Of a stretch of 34,222 nt of DNA, positions 7,626 to 15,852 are shown piece after piece. A program made the translations under genes and the position numbers. Within the stretch, counting starts at the first letter, position 1, and the number at the start of each line of letters is the position of its first letter. Below the pieces are notes generated by a model. It was not told the DNA's origin and ran no database searches. It worked only from the letters and a program-made list of their open reading frames with translations. Source of the DNA: Dehalococcoides sp. JdFR-56. Its GTDB lineage: Bacteria > Chloroflexota > Dehalococcoidia > Dehalococcoidales > RBG-16-60-22. Where the stretch lies: positions 1-34,222 of the forward strand of contig MTNR01000031.1 in assembly GCA_002011495.1 (NCBI GenBank). The letters run 5' to 3'.

Positions 7626-7674
7626 GGCCCCCCTCTCCTTTGATAAAAGGAGAGGGGGGCCAAGGGGGTGAGGT
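7626..7674. repeat. Dispersed palindromic repeat, intact copy
   Basis: A perfect 15-bp inverted repeat (7626-7640 with 7647-7661, loop TGATAA) is followed by CAAGGGGGTGAGGT. The tail and one arm recur at 291-330, and a weaker resemblance occurs at 12888-12917. It lies between two convergent genes, so the hairpin may also act as a bidirectional terminator. On the minus strand it is followed by TTTGTTT. Confidence 0.6.
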
Positions 7675-7687
7675 TACCATAGTTTAC

Positions 7688-8185
7688 CTACTTCATTTTG
7701 GCGAAGAAGCCCTGTGGGGTGACCACCGGCATGCCCACGTCCTCATCCATCTGCCGGATTATCTCGGCGTCAGTTACTTCAGCGATTACCGCGTCCAGCG
7801 TGGCCAGCACTGGGTTCCCGCCGGCCACAATGTGCCCGCCGTAGACTTTGCCCTCTTTATCGGAGAAGGTACCGTGCAGGTGAAGCAGCGTCTGGCCATC
7901 CTCTGACTGGAAGATGACCCCATGCATGCTGACCACCTCTATTGGGCCAGGGAGTACCTGGGGGTCAGTATAGCCGGCGCCGAGCTTGGTCTCCGGCTTG
8001 GGGGCAAGCACCTGGTAGGTGAGCTGGCGGATGCTGCCGATGCCAAAGACCACCGCCCCGTACTTAATGCCATTTTCCTCGCAGACCGTTTTCAGGCCAT
8101 TGGTGATGTCAGTGTGGGTTCGTAGTCTCACCGGAATAAATCTGCCGAATTTGCCCACGGCATAATGGGCTCCGAGCTCTCCCAT
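7688..8185 (-). CDS. PPC/DUF296 domain protein
   Basis: 165 aa. It is recognised as a PPC (plant and prokaryote conserved, DUF296) domain by its length and by the histidine-rich core HLHGTFSD (His102, His104) with His88 and His118 (GGHIVAGG). Family members form trimers with a metal-like His cluster, and their biochemical role is unsettled. Prokaryotic members lack the AT-hook of plant homologues, as here. AAAGGAGGAAAAAGAGC precedes the ATG. It is the last gene of a three-gene minus-strand operon with an FAH-family enzyme and a pyruvate-kinase-like protein, with a 30-base gap to the gene before it. Confidence 0.75.
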   Translation of the reverse strand: MGELGAHYAVGKFGRFIPVRLRTHTDITNGLKTVCEENGIKYGAVVFGIGSIRQLTYQVLAPKPETKLGAGYTDPQVLPGPIEVVSMHGVIFQSEDGQTLLHLHGTFSDKEGKVYGGHIVAGGNPVLATLDAVIAEVTDAEIIRQMDEDVGMPVVTPQGFFAKMK

Positions 8186-8215
8186 GCTCTTTTTCCTCCT
8201 TTTCCTTTATGCTTT

Positions 8216-8779
8216 CTAGAAACGAGGTTTGCACAGAATCTCTTTGACTCTCAGGTCAAAGAAGTTTTGCGAGTTGACCGGGGTGAGCACCACCGCGGTA
8301 TCCGCGCCCCTGCCGGTGCCCCCGATGGCGATAATCTCCTCATCGGTGCCCACCAGCCCCCCATCAGCCGCCATCATGGCGACCTCGCAGGCCACCTTTA
8401 GCCCATCGCCGAGGACGCGCAGGGTGTTGGCCACTATGTCGCCGATAACGTAAGTGTGGAATTTGTTGCGCACCGCCCGGCTGATGCCGGCAAAAATGTG
8501 GGTGGCAGTGAAGATGACGGCGCCTTGACTTAACACGATTTGGCGGTTCTCCTCGGTGAATTCCTGGCTATTTGGTTCGCGGAAGCCGGTGCTGTGGGTG
8601 ACAATGACCACTCTTAAACCCTGAAGCGCCTTCACTGCTCTTACCGCAGTGTCACCCTGCGTTGATGCCACCACCACTGTCCTGATGCCCAGCTCCTCGG
8701 CTCGCTGCCGAGCAATGCGGAGCACCTCGTCAGTATTCTCGCTGCCCGGCCGCTCAAAATAGACTGTCCTTGACTGCAT
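8216..8779 (-). CDS. Free-standing pyruvate kinase C-terminal-like protein
   Basis: 187 aa. The sequence resembles the alpha/beta C-terminal (allosteric) domain of pyruvate kinase without the catalytic barrel. It has an N-terminal FERPGSENTDEVLRIARQRA segment, the strand-turn motif VVVASTQGDTAVRA, and a glycine-rich GGTGRGADTAVVL near the end. Such stand-alone proteins occur in archaea and anaerobic bacteria with no established function. No signal peptide or membrane segment is seen. It is 25 bases downstream of the FAH-family gene and 30 bases upstream of the PPC-domain gene, so co-expression is likely. Family assignment is from memory of the fold signature. Confidence 0.65.
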   Translation of the reverse strand: MQSRTVYFERPGSENTDEVLRIARQRAEELGIRTVVVASTQGDTAVRAVKALQGLRVVIVTHSTGFREPNSQEFTEENRQIVLSQGAVIFTATHIFAGISRAVRNKFHTYVIGDIVANTLRVLGDGLKVACEVAMMAADGGLVGTDEEIIAIGGTGRGADTAVVLTPVNSQNFFDLRVKEILCKPRF

Positions 8780-8804
8780 CCTCGTACTTCGGGCTGTGGC
8801 TAGC

Positions 8805-9554
8805 TTAAGCGATGTGATTGCGCAGGGTGCCGATGCCGGCCACCTTTATCTCGATGACGTCGCCCGATTTCATCGGGCCGATGCCAGCTGGCGTCCCGGT
8901 GGCGATGACATCACCCGGCAGCAGCGTTATCACCTGGGAGATATAGCTCACCAGCTCTGGAACTGAGAAGATGAGGTCGCTGGTATTGGCCTGCTGCTTG
9001 CGCTCCCCGTTGAGATAAGCTTCCACCAACACATTGCCAGCATCAAGCTCGGTCTCAATGCAGGGGCCAATGGGGGCAAAGGTGTCCGAGCCCTTGGCGC
9101 GTGACCATTGGGAATCCTGAGCCTGCCAGTCACGGGCGGTAACATCATTGAAGCAGGTATAGCCCAGAACGTAGTTGAGGGCCTCGGCTTTGGCTACTTT
9201 TGAGGCCCGTTTCCCAATGACCACGCCCAGCTCGGCTTCGTAGTCAAGGCGCTGGCACCCCGGGTTGACGATTTTGTCCTCAGGGCCTATCACCGAGGTT
9301 GATGGCTTGAAGAACATCATCGGCTCTTTGGGAACAGGCTGGCCCACCTCTTTGGCGTGGCTGTGGTAATTGAGCCCGATAGCCACGATCTTGGATGGGA
9401 CACATGGCGCCAGCAGCTTGACATCGCCCAGTTTATGATAGCGCTCAAGCTTCTCCAGCTTTTGGAAGGGGTCACCAGCCAGGCTCTGCACCCGCTCCCC
9501 GTCCAGAATTCCGTATTCAGTTTTTCCGTCCACAATATAGCGTACAATCTTCAT
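8805..9554 (-). CDS. Fumarylacetoacetate hydrolase-family enzyme
   Basis: 249 aa, the common single-domain FAH length. A short N-terminal domain (KIVRYIVDGKTEYGIL) is followed by the FAH fold. Metal ligands are visible as Glu106 and Glu108 in DYEAELG and Asp137 in CFNDVTARDWQ; GDVIATGTPAGIG is the usual C-terminal motif. Members hydrolyse or decarboxylate 2-oxo acids (acylpyruvases, oxaloacetate decarboxylase) or isomerise hydroxymuconate-type products. The exact substrate is open. It is first gene of an operon with the pyruvate-kinase-like and PPC proteins. No Shine-Dalgarno sequence is seen, and the predicted transcript starts within a few bases of the ATG. Confidence 0.87.
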   Translation of the reverse strand: MKIVRYIVDGKTEYGILDGERVQSLAGDPFQKLEKLERYHKLGDVKLLAPCVPSKIVAIGLNYHSHAKEVGQPVPKEPMMFFKPSTSVIGPEDKIVNPGCQRLDYEAELGVVIGKRASKVAKAEALNYVLGYTCFNDVTARDWQAQDSQWSRAKGSDTFAPIGPCIETELDAGNVLVEAYLNGERKQQANTSDLIFSVPELVSYISQVITLLPGDVIATGTPAGIGPMKSGDVIEIKVAGIGTLRNHIA

Positions 9555-9564
9555 AGCGGAGTTA

Positions 9565-9594
9565 AGTGTATCACTCTTGGCCTGAAAATGTCAA
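9565..9594 (-). promoter_or_regulatory. Promoter of the FAH-family operon (leaderless)
   Basis: On the minus strand, TTGACA (9594-9589), 18 bases, then TACACT (9570-9565). The -10 ends ten bases before the ATG, so the mRNA should begin at or within a few bases of the start codon. It lies back to back with the argJ promoter. Confidence 0.55.
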
Positions 9595-9605
9595 ATAGCC
9601 TAGGA

Positions 9606-9635
9606 TTGTCTTGGCTGTGCTCGGTGTGCTATAGT
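9606..9635 (+). promoter_or_regulatory. Promoter of the arginine cluster (leaderless argJ)
   Basis: TTGTCT (9606-9611), 18 bases, TATAGT (9630-9635). The ATG at 9643 is seven bases after the -10, so transcription should start at the start codon itself. No Shine-Dalgarno sequence is present. Confidence 0.55.
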
Positions 9636-9642
9636 TTGGGTG

Positions 9643-10845
9643 ATGGAAGCTGGGGTAGAGTTCATTCCCTCGGGCACGGTTACCTCGCCCAAGGGATTTA
9701 GGGCCGGCGCCACCTATGCCGGCATCAAAAAGAAAGGCCCGGATTTGGGCATCCTCGCCTCTGAAGTGCCCTGCGCCGTGGCGGGTTTATTGACGACCAA
9801 CCGGGTTAAGGCAGCCCCCGTGCTTCTGTGCCAGCAGCGCCTGGCGGCGGGCCGGGCCAGGGTGGTGGTGGCAAACAGCGGCTGCGCCAACGCCTTCACC
9901 GGTGAGCAGGGCTTATCTGACGCTGTGGAGATGGCGCAGCTGGCGGCGGAAGTGGTTGGGGTCTCGCCAGAGGAGGTGCTGGTGGCCAGCACTGGGGTGA
10001 TTGGGCAACCGCTGCCCATGGAGCGCCTGAGGGATGGCATGCGACAGATAAAGCTCTCTCCGGACGGGGGGCATGAGCTGGCCAGAGCCATCATGACCAC
10101 GGATACCGTGCCCAAGGAGGCGGCGGTAAGCAGCCATGAGGGCGGGTTCATCATCGGTGGGGTGGCCAAGGGGGCCGGGATGATTCACCCTGAGCTAGCC
10201 ACCTTTCTCTGCTTTCTGGCCACCGATGCCAAGGTGGATATAGATTTTCTCAAGTTCTCCCTGCGCCAGGCAGCTGATATCTCCTTCAATATGGTATCAG
10301 TCGATGGCGATACCAGCACCAACGATACGCTGCTTTTGCTGGCCAACGGGCAGGCCGGGGGTGAGACCATCTCATCCGGCACGCGACAAGCTGAGGTCTT
10401 TCAAGAGGCCTTAAGCCAGCTCTGCATCCATTTGGCCAAGGCGATAGCCCGTGATGGTGAGGGGGCCACCAAGCTGATTGAGGTCACCGTGGAGGGGGCC
10501 CCCACGCTGGCTGAGGCCAAAAGGGTTGCCCGGACAGTGACGAGCTCGCCTCTGGTGAAATCAGCGATACACGGTAATGACCCCAATTGGGGGAGGATTG
10601 TGGCCGCGGCCGGGCGGAGCGGGGTGGAAGTGGTGGAAAAGAAGATTGACCTCTACCTGGATGGTATCTGTCTGGTAAAGGCGGGACGCCCGCAGCCTTT
10701 TGTTCGGGAGGAGGCGATGAGGTTATTGGATAAGGGTGAGGTATCCATCGTGCTCAATCTGAATCTGGGGAGTGCCAGCGCCACCGCCTGGGGCTGTGAT
10801 CTATCTGAGGAATACGTAACCATTAACAGCTGCTACACAACTTGA
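9643..10845 (+). CDS. argJ: Bifunctional ornithine acetyltransferase/N-acetylglutamate synthase ArgJ
   Basis: 400 aa from ATG 9643; a GTG one codon earlier is possible. It transfers the acetyl group from N-acetylornithine to glutamate in the cyclic arginine pathway and often also makes N-acetylglutamate from acetyl-CoA. The autocleavage site is visible as KGAGMIHPELAT, with Thr187 the expected new N-terminal nucleophile of the beta chain. The downstream HGNDPNWGRI motif is typical. It is the first gene of the cluster argJ-argB-argD-...-argH. Presence of ArgJ implies the recycling pathway, so no separate argE is needed. argC and argF are not in this window. Confidence 0.95.
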   Translation: MEAGVEFIPSGTVTSPKGFRAGATYAGIKKKGPDLGILASEVPCAVAGLLTTNRVKAAPVLLCQQRLAAGRARVVVANSGCANAFTGEQGLSDAVEMAQLAAEVVGVSPEEVLVASTGVIGQPLPMERLRDGMRQIKLSPDGGHELARAIMTTDTVPKEAAVSSHEGGFIIGGVAKGAGMIHPELATFLCFLATDAKVDIDFLKFSLRQAADISFNMVSVDGDTSTNDTLLLLANGQAGGETISSGTRQAEVFQEALSQLCIHLAKAIARDGEGATKLIEVTVEGAPTLAEAKRVARTVTSSPLVKSAIHGNDPNWGRIVAAAGRSGVEVVEKKIDLYLDGICLVKAGRPQPFVREEAMRLLDKGEVSIVLNLNLGSASATAWGCDLSEEYVTINSCYTT

Positions 10846-10867
10846 TCGCCTGCGTTGAGGGACTCAA

Positions 10868-11650
10868 TTGGACAGAATTATCGTGGTTAAAATAGGTGGG
10901 GCTACCCTGGGTAGCCATGATACCACCCTTGAGGATGTGGTGCATCTCCAGCAGCAAGGAAGAGCGCTGGTCATCGTTCATGGTGGCGGCAAGCTGATCA
11001 CGCAGTGGCTTTCTCGGCACGGGATAAGCACCCAGTTTGTCCATGGCGAACGGGTGACCGATAGGCCCACGCTGGAGGTGGCGGCCGCGGTGCTCGCCGG
11101 GCTGGTCAATAAGGAGATCGTGGCCGCGCTGAGTAACCTGGGGGGAAGGGCCATAGGCTTGAGCGGGGCGGATGGAGCGCTATTGCAGTGCCGGGTGGAG
11201 AAGGCTGAGCTAGGCTATGTGGGAGCCGTGGAGAAGGTGAACACCGCGCTACTGGAGACCCTGCTGGGGGCAGGCTATGTGCCGGTGGTCTCCACGGTGG
11301 GCCTTTACGCTTTTGATCGGCCCCCTGATGCCCCGCAGCTCCTCAATATCAATGCTGACCTGGCGGCGGGCGAGATCGCAGCGGCCATTGGCGCGGAGAA
11401 ACTTGTCTTTTTGACCGATGTCGCCGGCGTCTGTGACCAGTCGGGCAAGTTGCTGCCCCGCTTGTCGTCGGGTGAGGCTGAGGCGCTGGTAGCTTCAGGG
11501 GTTGCCTCCGGGGGGATGATTCCCAAGATTAAAGGCTGCCTGCGGGCGCTGGAAGCAGCGGCCGCCACCTCCATCATAGACGGTAGACAGCCCCACGCCC
11601 TGCTTGCGGAGATTGAGGGGCGTGGCGGTGGCACCAGTATATATAAATGA
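10868..11650 (+). CDS. argB: Acetylglutamate kinase ArgB
   Basis: 260 aa. The start is TTG at 10868 (DRIIVVKIGG...), with GAGGG upstream; no ATG fits the family start. The amino-acid kinase fold is clear: VVKIGG at the N-terminus, VHGGG near residue 38, a substrate loop in the middle, and LTDVAGV followed by GGMIPKI in the C-terminal nucleotide-binding half. It phosphorylates N-acetylglutamate, the second step of arginine synthesis. The N-terminal helix that makes arginine-inhibited hexameric enzymes is absent, so feedback inhibition may be weak. It is 22 bases after argJ and 13 before argD. Confidence 0.94.
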   Translation: MDRIIVVKIGGATLGSHDTTLEDVVHLQQQGRALVIVHGGGKLITQWLSRHGISTQFVHGERVTDRPTLEVAAAVLAGLVNKEIVAALSNLGGRAIGLSGADGALLQCRVEKAELGYVGAVEKVNTALLETLLGAGYVPVVSTVGLYAFDRPPDAPQLLNINADLAAGEIAAAIGAEKLVFLTDVAGVCDQSGKLLPRLSSGEAEALVASGVASGGMIPKIKGCLRALEAAAATSIIDGRQPHALLAEIEGRGGGTSIYK

Positions 11651-11663
11651 AAAGGTGAATAAG

Positions 11664-12848
11664 ATGAGCAACTGGCAGGAACTGGAGCGCAGGTATTTCA
11701 TGCACACTGTGGAGCGCACCCCGGTGACGCTGGTGAGGGGCGAGGGGGCATGGGTGTGGGATGATGAGGGGCGCAGGTATCTTGACTTTGTTGCCGGCTG
11801 GGCGGTCAACAGCCTGGGGCACTGTCACCCGGCGGTGGCTGAGGCGCTGGCGGAGCAGGCACGCACCCTGATTCAGGTGTCAAACCAGTTCTACACCATC
11901 CCCCAGATTCAGGTGGCCGAGCTCTTAATAAATCACAGTTGCCTGGATAAGGTCTTTTTTAGCAACAGCGGTGCCGAAGCCAACGAGGGTGCGGTGAAGC
12001 TGGCCCGGCGCTACGGGCAGCGCCACCTGAACGGGGCCTATGAGGTCATCACCGCCACCGGCTCCTTCCACGGGCGCACCCTGGCCATGGTGGCGGCCAC
12101 CGGTCAAGCCAAGCATCAGCAACCGTATCACCCTCTGCCGGCTGGATTTGTCAACGTGGCCTATAATGACGTGGCCGCGATAAAGGCGGCGACCACGGAT
12201 AAGACCTGTGCCGTGATGCTGGAGCCGGTGCAGGGGGAGGGAGGAGTCAACCTGCCGGATAATGACTACTTAAAGCAGGTAAGAGAGTGGTGTGACCAGA
12301 AAGGGATATTGCTCATCTTGGATGAGATCCAAACCGGTGGGGGCAGGCTGGGCACGCTCTTCGGCTACGAGCAGTACGGCGTTGAGCCTGACGTGATGAC
12401 GTTGGCCAAGGGCCTGGGCAGTGGCGTGCCCATCGGGGCGATTCTGGCTAAAGAGAGGGCTAATGTCTTTTCCCCTGGGGAGCACGGCTCCACCTTTGGT
12501 GGCAATCCTCTGGCCTGCGCCGCCGCTTACGCCACGCTCAAGTTTGTCCTGGATAATGACGTGGTGGGCAACGTGAGGCGGGTGGGGCAGTATTTCAAGG
12601 ATAGGCTGGAAGAACTAAAGACCAAATACCGGTTTATCACCGAGGTGCGGGGGCGTGGGCTGCTGCTGGCTATGGAGTTTGACCGGGATATCGGCGCTGA
12701 GGTGCTTAAGGCTTGTCTAGAGCGGGGCTTCTTGGTCAACCGGGTGAAGCCCAATGCCCTGCGCTTCATGCCCCCCCTGATCATCGGCCGGGGCGAGGTT
12801 GATGAGGCGGTGGACATTTTGGACAAAGCGCTGGCTAGTATTGTATAA
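11664..12848 (+). CDS. argD: Acetylornithine aminotransferase ArgD
   Basis: 394 aa from ATG 11664 (AAAGGTG upstream); the longer in-frame reading into argB is not used. It is a class III PLP aminotransferase. SNSGAEANEGAVKLAR binds the phosphate, LILDEIQTGGGR carries the PLP-contacting Asp, and Lys249 in LAKGLGSGVPIG is the Schiff-base lysine. It converts N-acetylglutamate semialdehyde to N-acetylornithine with glutamate. Its position third in the arg cluster supports ArgD over ornithine or GABA aminotransferases, which share these motifs. Confidence 0.93.
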   Translation: MSNWQELERRYFMHTVERTPVTLVRGEGAWVWDDEGRRYLDFVAGWAVNSLGHCHPAVAEALAEQARTLIQVSNQFYTIPQIQVAELLINHSCLDKVFFSNSGAEANEGAVKLARRYGQRHLNGAYEVITATGSFHGRTLAMVAATGQAKHQQPYHPLPAGFVNVAYNDVAAIKAATTDKTCAVMLEPVQGEGGVNLPDNDYLKQVREWCDQKGILLILDEIQTGGGRLGTLFGYEQYGVEPDVMTLAKGLGSGVPIGAILAKERANVFSPGEHGSTFGGNPLACAAAYATLKFVLDNDVVGNVRRVGQYFKDRLEELKTKYRFITEVRGRGLLLAMEFDRDIGAEVLKACLERGFLVNRVKPNALRFMPPLIIGRGEVDEAVDILDKALASIV

Positions 12849-12941
12849 TTGGCTTGAACACCTGCCTCGCCACCTTCGCTTGTCCCTCCTTCCTCAGAGG
12901 GGGAGAAACACACCCAAGTTCAGGCTGAAGGCCGTTTTAGC

Positions 12942-13874
12942 ATGGTGATGCCGAAGATGATGATTAACCTGCGCAAGCTGGGCATACTGCTCGTCCTCAC
13001 CGTGGTGCTCCTCCTGGGGACGACGCTGTTCGCCCTCTCCTATGCCGATGTTGGCCTGACCGATATCGTTGGTGAGGGGGAAGTCTCCCGGGTGGTGCCT
13101 GACCTCTCCACGGTGCCTGAGTCAGTGGTTGAGGATGCCACCGCGCTGGCGCGGGAGCTATTTGGTGACTACCAGGATAAGTACAATGATTTTGTCAGTC
13201 AGTTGCTCGCCACCTATGTTGAGGCTAGGGATAAGGACTTTGTGGTCATCTTCAACTCCGGCGGCTGGGGGTGGAACCTGCCGGAGAGCTCGCCGGGGTG
13301 GCGGAGCATCCTGAGCGGCATCAAATCTGAACTGGAGAGCCTGGGTTACCGCCCGCTCCTGCTGAACTACCGGCGGACAACTCAGAGCCTGCGCAGCGTT
13401 GTTGATGAGCTTGCTGAGGTGGTAAGGGCCTACCCCTCAAAGGCGAGGAATCTGGCCCGCCAGGTGGAATTTCTCACTAGTCACATTCCCGACCTCAAGG
13501 TCATCGTGGCGGGAGAGAGTAACGGCACCATCTTTTCAGACAGCGTCATGCGTATGCTGCGGGATAACCCGAGGGTTTATAGCATTCAGACGGGCACCCC
13601 TTTCTGGCACAAGAATAGGGCGCTGGAGCGGACACTGGTGGTGAACAATAACGGCATCGTCCCTGACAGCTTCAGCCGGGGGGACATTCCCAAGATGCTC
13701 TGGGCGAGCCTGAAGGCGCTGTTTGGCCTATCCTCCGATGAGGAGGACCCGGGGCGGATACTGCGCTACATGAGGGCTCCGGGGCATGACTACCGCTGGC
13801 ATTACCCTGGGGTTTACTCTCAGATCACCGACTTTCTGGAGAAGAACTTTGGTTCTGGCCGGGAGAGATACTGA
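12942..13874 (+). CDS. Membrane-anchored alpha/beta hydrolase-like protein, unknown
   Basis: 310 aa, start uncertain among several ATGs (12942, 12948, 12957). An N-terminal hydrophobic segment (about residues 10-33) after a basic start looks like a signal anchor, so the rest should lie outside the membrane. The core resembles an alpha/beta hydrolase: strand [13 protein letters not shown], then [11 protein letters not shown], then GESNG with Ser193 at a GxSxG elbow, and GHDYRWH (His282, His287) near the C-terminus. No acid residue could be assigned with confidence. I do not recognise the family. It sits between argD and argG, where argF is found in related arg clusters, 17 bases before argG. 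Confidence 0.6.
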   Translation: MVMPKMMINLRKLGILLVLTVVLLLGTTLFALSYADVGLTDIVGEGEVSRVVPDLSTVPESVVEDATALARELFGDYQDKYNDFVSQLLATYVEARDKDFVVIFNSGGWGWNLPESSPGWRSILSGIKSELESLGYRPLLLNYRRTTQSLRSVVDELAEVVRAYPSKARNLARQVEFLTSHIPDLKVIVAGESNGTIFSDSVMRMLRDNPRVYSIQTGTPFWHKNRALERTLVVNNNGIVPDSFSRGDIPKMLWASLKALFGLSSDEEDPGRILRYMRAPGHDYRWHYPGVYSQITDFLEKNFGSGRERY

Positions 13875-13891
13875 GCCAAGGAGGCGCACTT

Positions 13892-14464
13892 GTGTCAGGC
13901 AAGGTGATACTAGCTTACAGCGGTGGGCTGGATACTTCGGTTGCCATCGGGTGGCTGAAGGAGAGGTATGGCATGGAGGTGGTGACGCTCACCGTGGATG
14001 TTGGCAACGAGCCTGATTTTAGCGCCATCCGCCAGAAGGCGCTTGATGCCGGGGCGGTCAAGGTGGTGGTCCGGGAGGCCAAGGAGGAGTTCGTCAGGCG
14101 CTTTGTCTTCCCGGCGCTGCAGGCTGACGCCATCTATGAGGGGCAGTACCCGCTAATTTCTGCCCTTTCCCGCCCCCTCATCGCCGAGCTCTTGGTGGAG
14201 ACGGCGCGGGCCGAGGGGGCCAGCGCTGTGGCGCATGGATGCACTGGGAAGGGCAATGACCAAGTGAGGCTCAAGCTGTATAAGGGGAGCTCCATGGTGG
14301 TGGGGCGGAAATCACCCTTCTCCCTGTATAGCTATGGCCTGGCCACCTATGATAAGGGTGGCGTCTTTGACCATAGCGCCTCGGCTGGCTTCATTCACAT
14401 CTGGGGACTGCCCGCAAAAATTCAGGCCCAGGTGCAGGGCACCGGTGGCCTGGAAGAAGGCTAG
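13892..14464 (+). pseudogene. argG: Argininosuccinate synthase with a large in-frame internal deletion
   Basis: 190 aa where the family has about 400. It starts at GTG with AAGGAGGC upstream. Residues 1-126 match the ArgG N-terminus: ATP loop AYSGGLDTS (8-16) and [13 protein letters not shown]. From about residue 124 it continues directly into the extreme C-terminus ([21 protein letters not shown] ... [16 protein letters not shown]). About 210 residues are missing, including most of the citrulline/aspartate-binding and tetramer region. The join at 14261-14270 stays in frame, and QVR from the N-part fuses to the VRLKLYKG of the C-part, as expected for a deletion between short repeats. It should not be an active synthase unless a second copy exists. 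An assembly error is the main alternative. Confidence 0.85.
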
Positions 14465-14465
14465 C

Positions 14466-15842
14466 ATGAGCCACATCAGGGGTCGCTTCCAGAAGGCGAT
14501 GGACAGACTGGTGGCGCGCTATACCAGTTCCCTCCCCTCTGACTGGCGTCTCTACCGCTATGATATCGCGGGCAGCATCGCCCACGCCAGGATGCTGGCA
14601 AAACAAGGCATCATCTCCGAGAAAGACGCCGAGGTTATCGTTCAGGGGCTTGAGTCCATTCAGGAGGAAATCGAGCAGGGCAGATTTGATTTCCGGACGG
14701 AGCTGGAGGACATCCATATGGCGATCGAGGCCCGCCTTATGGAGAAGGTGGGGGAGGTGGGTGGCAAGCTCCACACCGCCCGTTCCCGCAACGACCAGGT
14801 GGCGCTGGATTTACGCCTCTTTGCCAAGGAAGCCATCAACCAAACCTTGCTCAAGCTGCGGGAGCTCCAGCGTGCCCTGGTCAGCCTGGCTGAAGCCAAC
14901 AAGGACGTGGTTATCCCGGGGTACACGCACCTGCAGCCGGCGCAGCCGGTCTTGCTGGCGCATCATCTTTTGGCCTATTTCCAGATGCTCCAGCGGGATA
15001 TTGAGCGCTTCAAGGATTGCCTCAAGCGCACCGATGTCCTGCCTCTGGGCAGCGGGGCTCTGGCTGGTGTCGGCTACGGCGTTGACCGTGAGTTCCTGGC
15101 GCGTGAGCTTGGTTTTGGCCGGGCGAGCCAGAACAGCCTTGATGCCGTCTCCGACCGGGACTTTGTCCTAGAGTATGAGGCGGCGGCCAGCCTCTGCATG
15201 ATGCACCTCTCCCGTCTCGCCGAGGAGATAATCCTCTGGTCTTCCGCGGAGTTTGACTTTGTTGAGCTTGATGAGGCTTATGCCACCGCCAGCAGCATTA
15301 TGCCCCAGAAGAGGAACCCGGACGTGGCTGAGCTGGCCCGGGGTAGGACCGGGCGCGTCTATGGTCGGCTTATGGCCCTACTTGCTACCATGAAAGCCCT
15401 GCCTCTAGCCTATAACCGTGATTTGCAGGAGGATAAAGAGGGCTTCTTTGACACCGTGGATACGCTGCTGGCAACCCTGGAGGTGTTCGCGGGCATGGTG
15501 GCCACCCTGAAGGTCAAAAGGGAGAACGCCAGGCGGGCGGCGGAGCGGGGCTATCTTCTGGCCACGGACCTAGCTGATTATCTAGTGCGGAAAGGGGAGG
15601 CCTTCCGCACCGCGCATGACATCGTGGCCAGATTAGTGAGCTACGCGGCAGGGAAGGGCAAGCCTCTACATGAGCTCAGCATCACCGAGTATCGCGAGTT
15701 CTCCCCCTTGTTTAGTGAGGACGTTCGCTCCATCACCCTGGAGTCCTCTCTGGCGGCGAGGGATGTGGTTGGGGGCACCGCCCCCAAGCAGGTGGCGCGG
15801 GCGCTGGTCCGGGCGAAGAGGATAAGCCACGCCCGCCCTTGA
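14466..15842 (+). CDS. argH: Argininosuccinate lyase ArgH
   Basis: 458 aa from ATG 14466, one base after the argG stop, so probably translationally coupled; a longer in-frame reading into argG is rejected. It belongs to the fumarase/aspartase superfamily. HTARSRNDQ near residue 101 and the signature SSIMPQKRNP (Ser276-Ser277 onward, holding the catalytic serine loop) are intact, as is GYTHLQPAQP. It splits argininosuccinate to arginine and fumarate, the last step of the pathway. The full-length lyase next to a gutted argG makes the argG deletion stand out. It is convergent with fba, ten bases apart. Confidence 0.95.
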   Translation: MSHIRGRFQKAMDRLVARYTSSLPSDWRLYRYDIAGSIAHARMLAKQGIISEKDAEVIVQGLESIQEEIEQGRFDFRTELEDIHMAIEARLMEKVGEVGGKLHTARSRNDQVALDLRLFAKEAINQTLLKLRELQRALVSLAEANKDVVIPGYTHLQPAQPVLLAHHLLAYFQMLQRDIERFKDCLKRTDVLPLGSGALAGVGYGVDREFLARELGFGRASQNSLDAVSDRDFVLEYEAAASLCMMHLSRLAEEIILWSSAEFDFVELDEAYATASSIMPQKRNPDVAELARGRTGRVYGRLMALLATMKALPLAYNRDLQEDKEGFFDTVDTLLATLEVFAGMVATLKVKRENARRAAERGYLLATDLADYLVRKGEAFRTAHDIVARLVSYAAGKGKPLHELSITEYREFSPLFSEDVRSITLESSLAARDVVGGTAPKQVARALVRAKRISHARP

Positions 15843-15852
15843 AAGGTGCTTT

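Noticed and set aside
14334-14465. N-terminal extension of argH reading back into argG
   Set aside because: The extension is out of frame with argG and unlike ArgH. The ATG at 14466 begins the conserved ArgH sequence.
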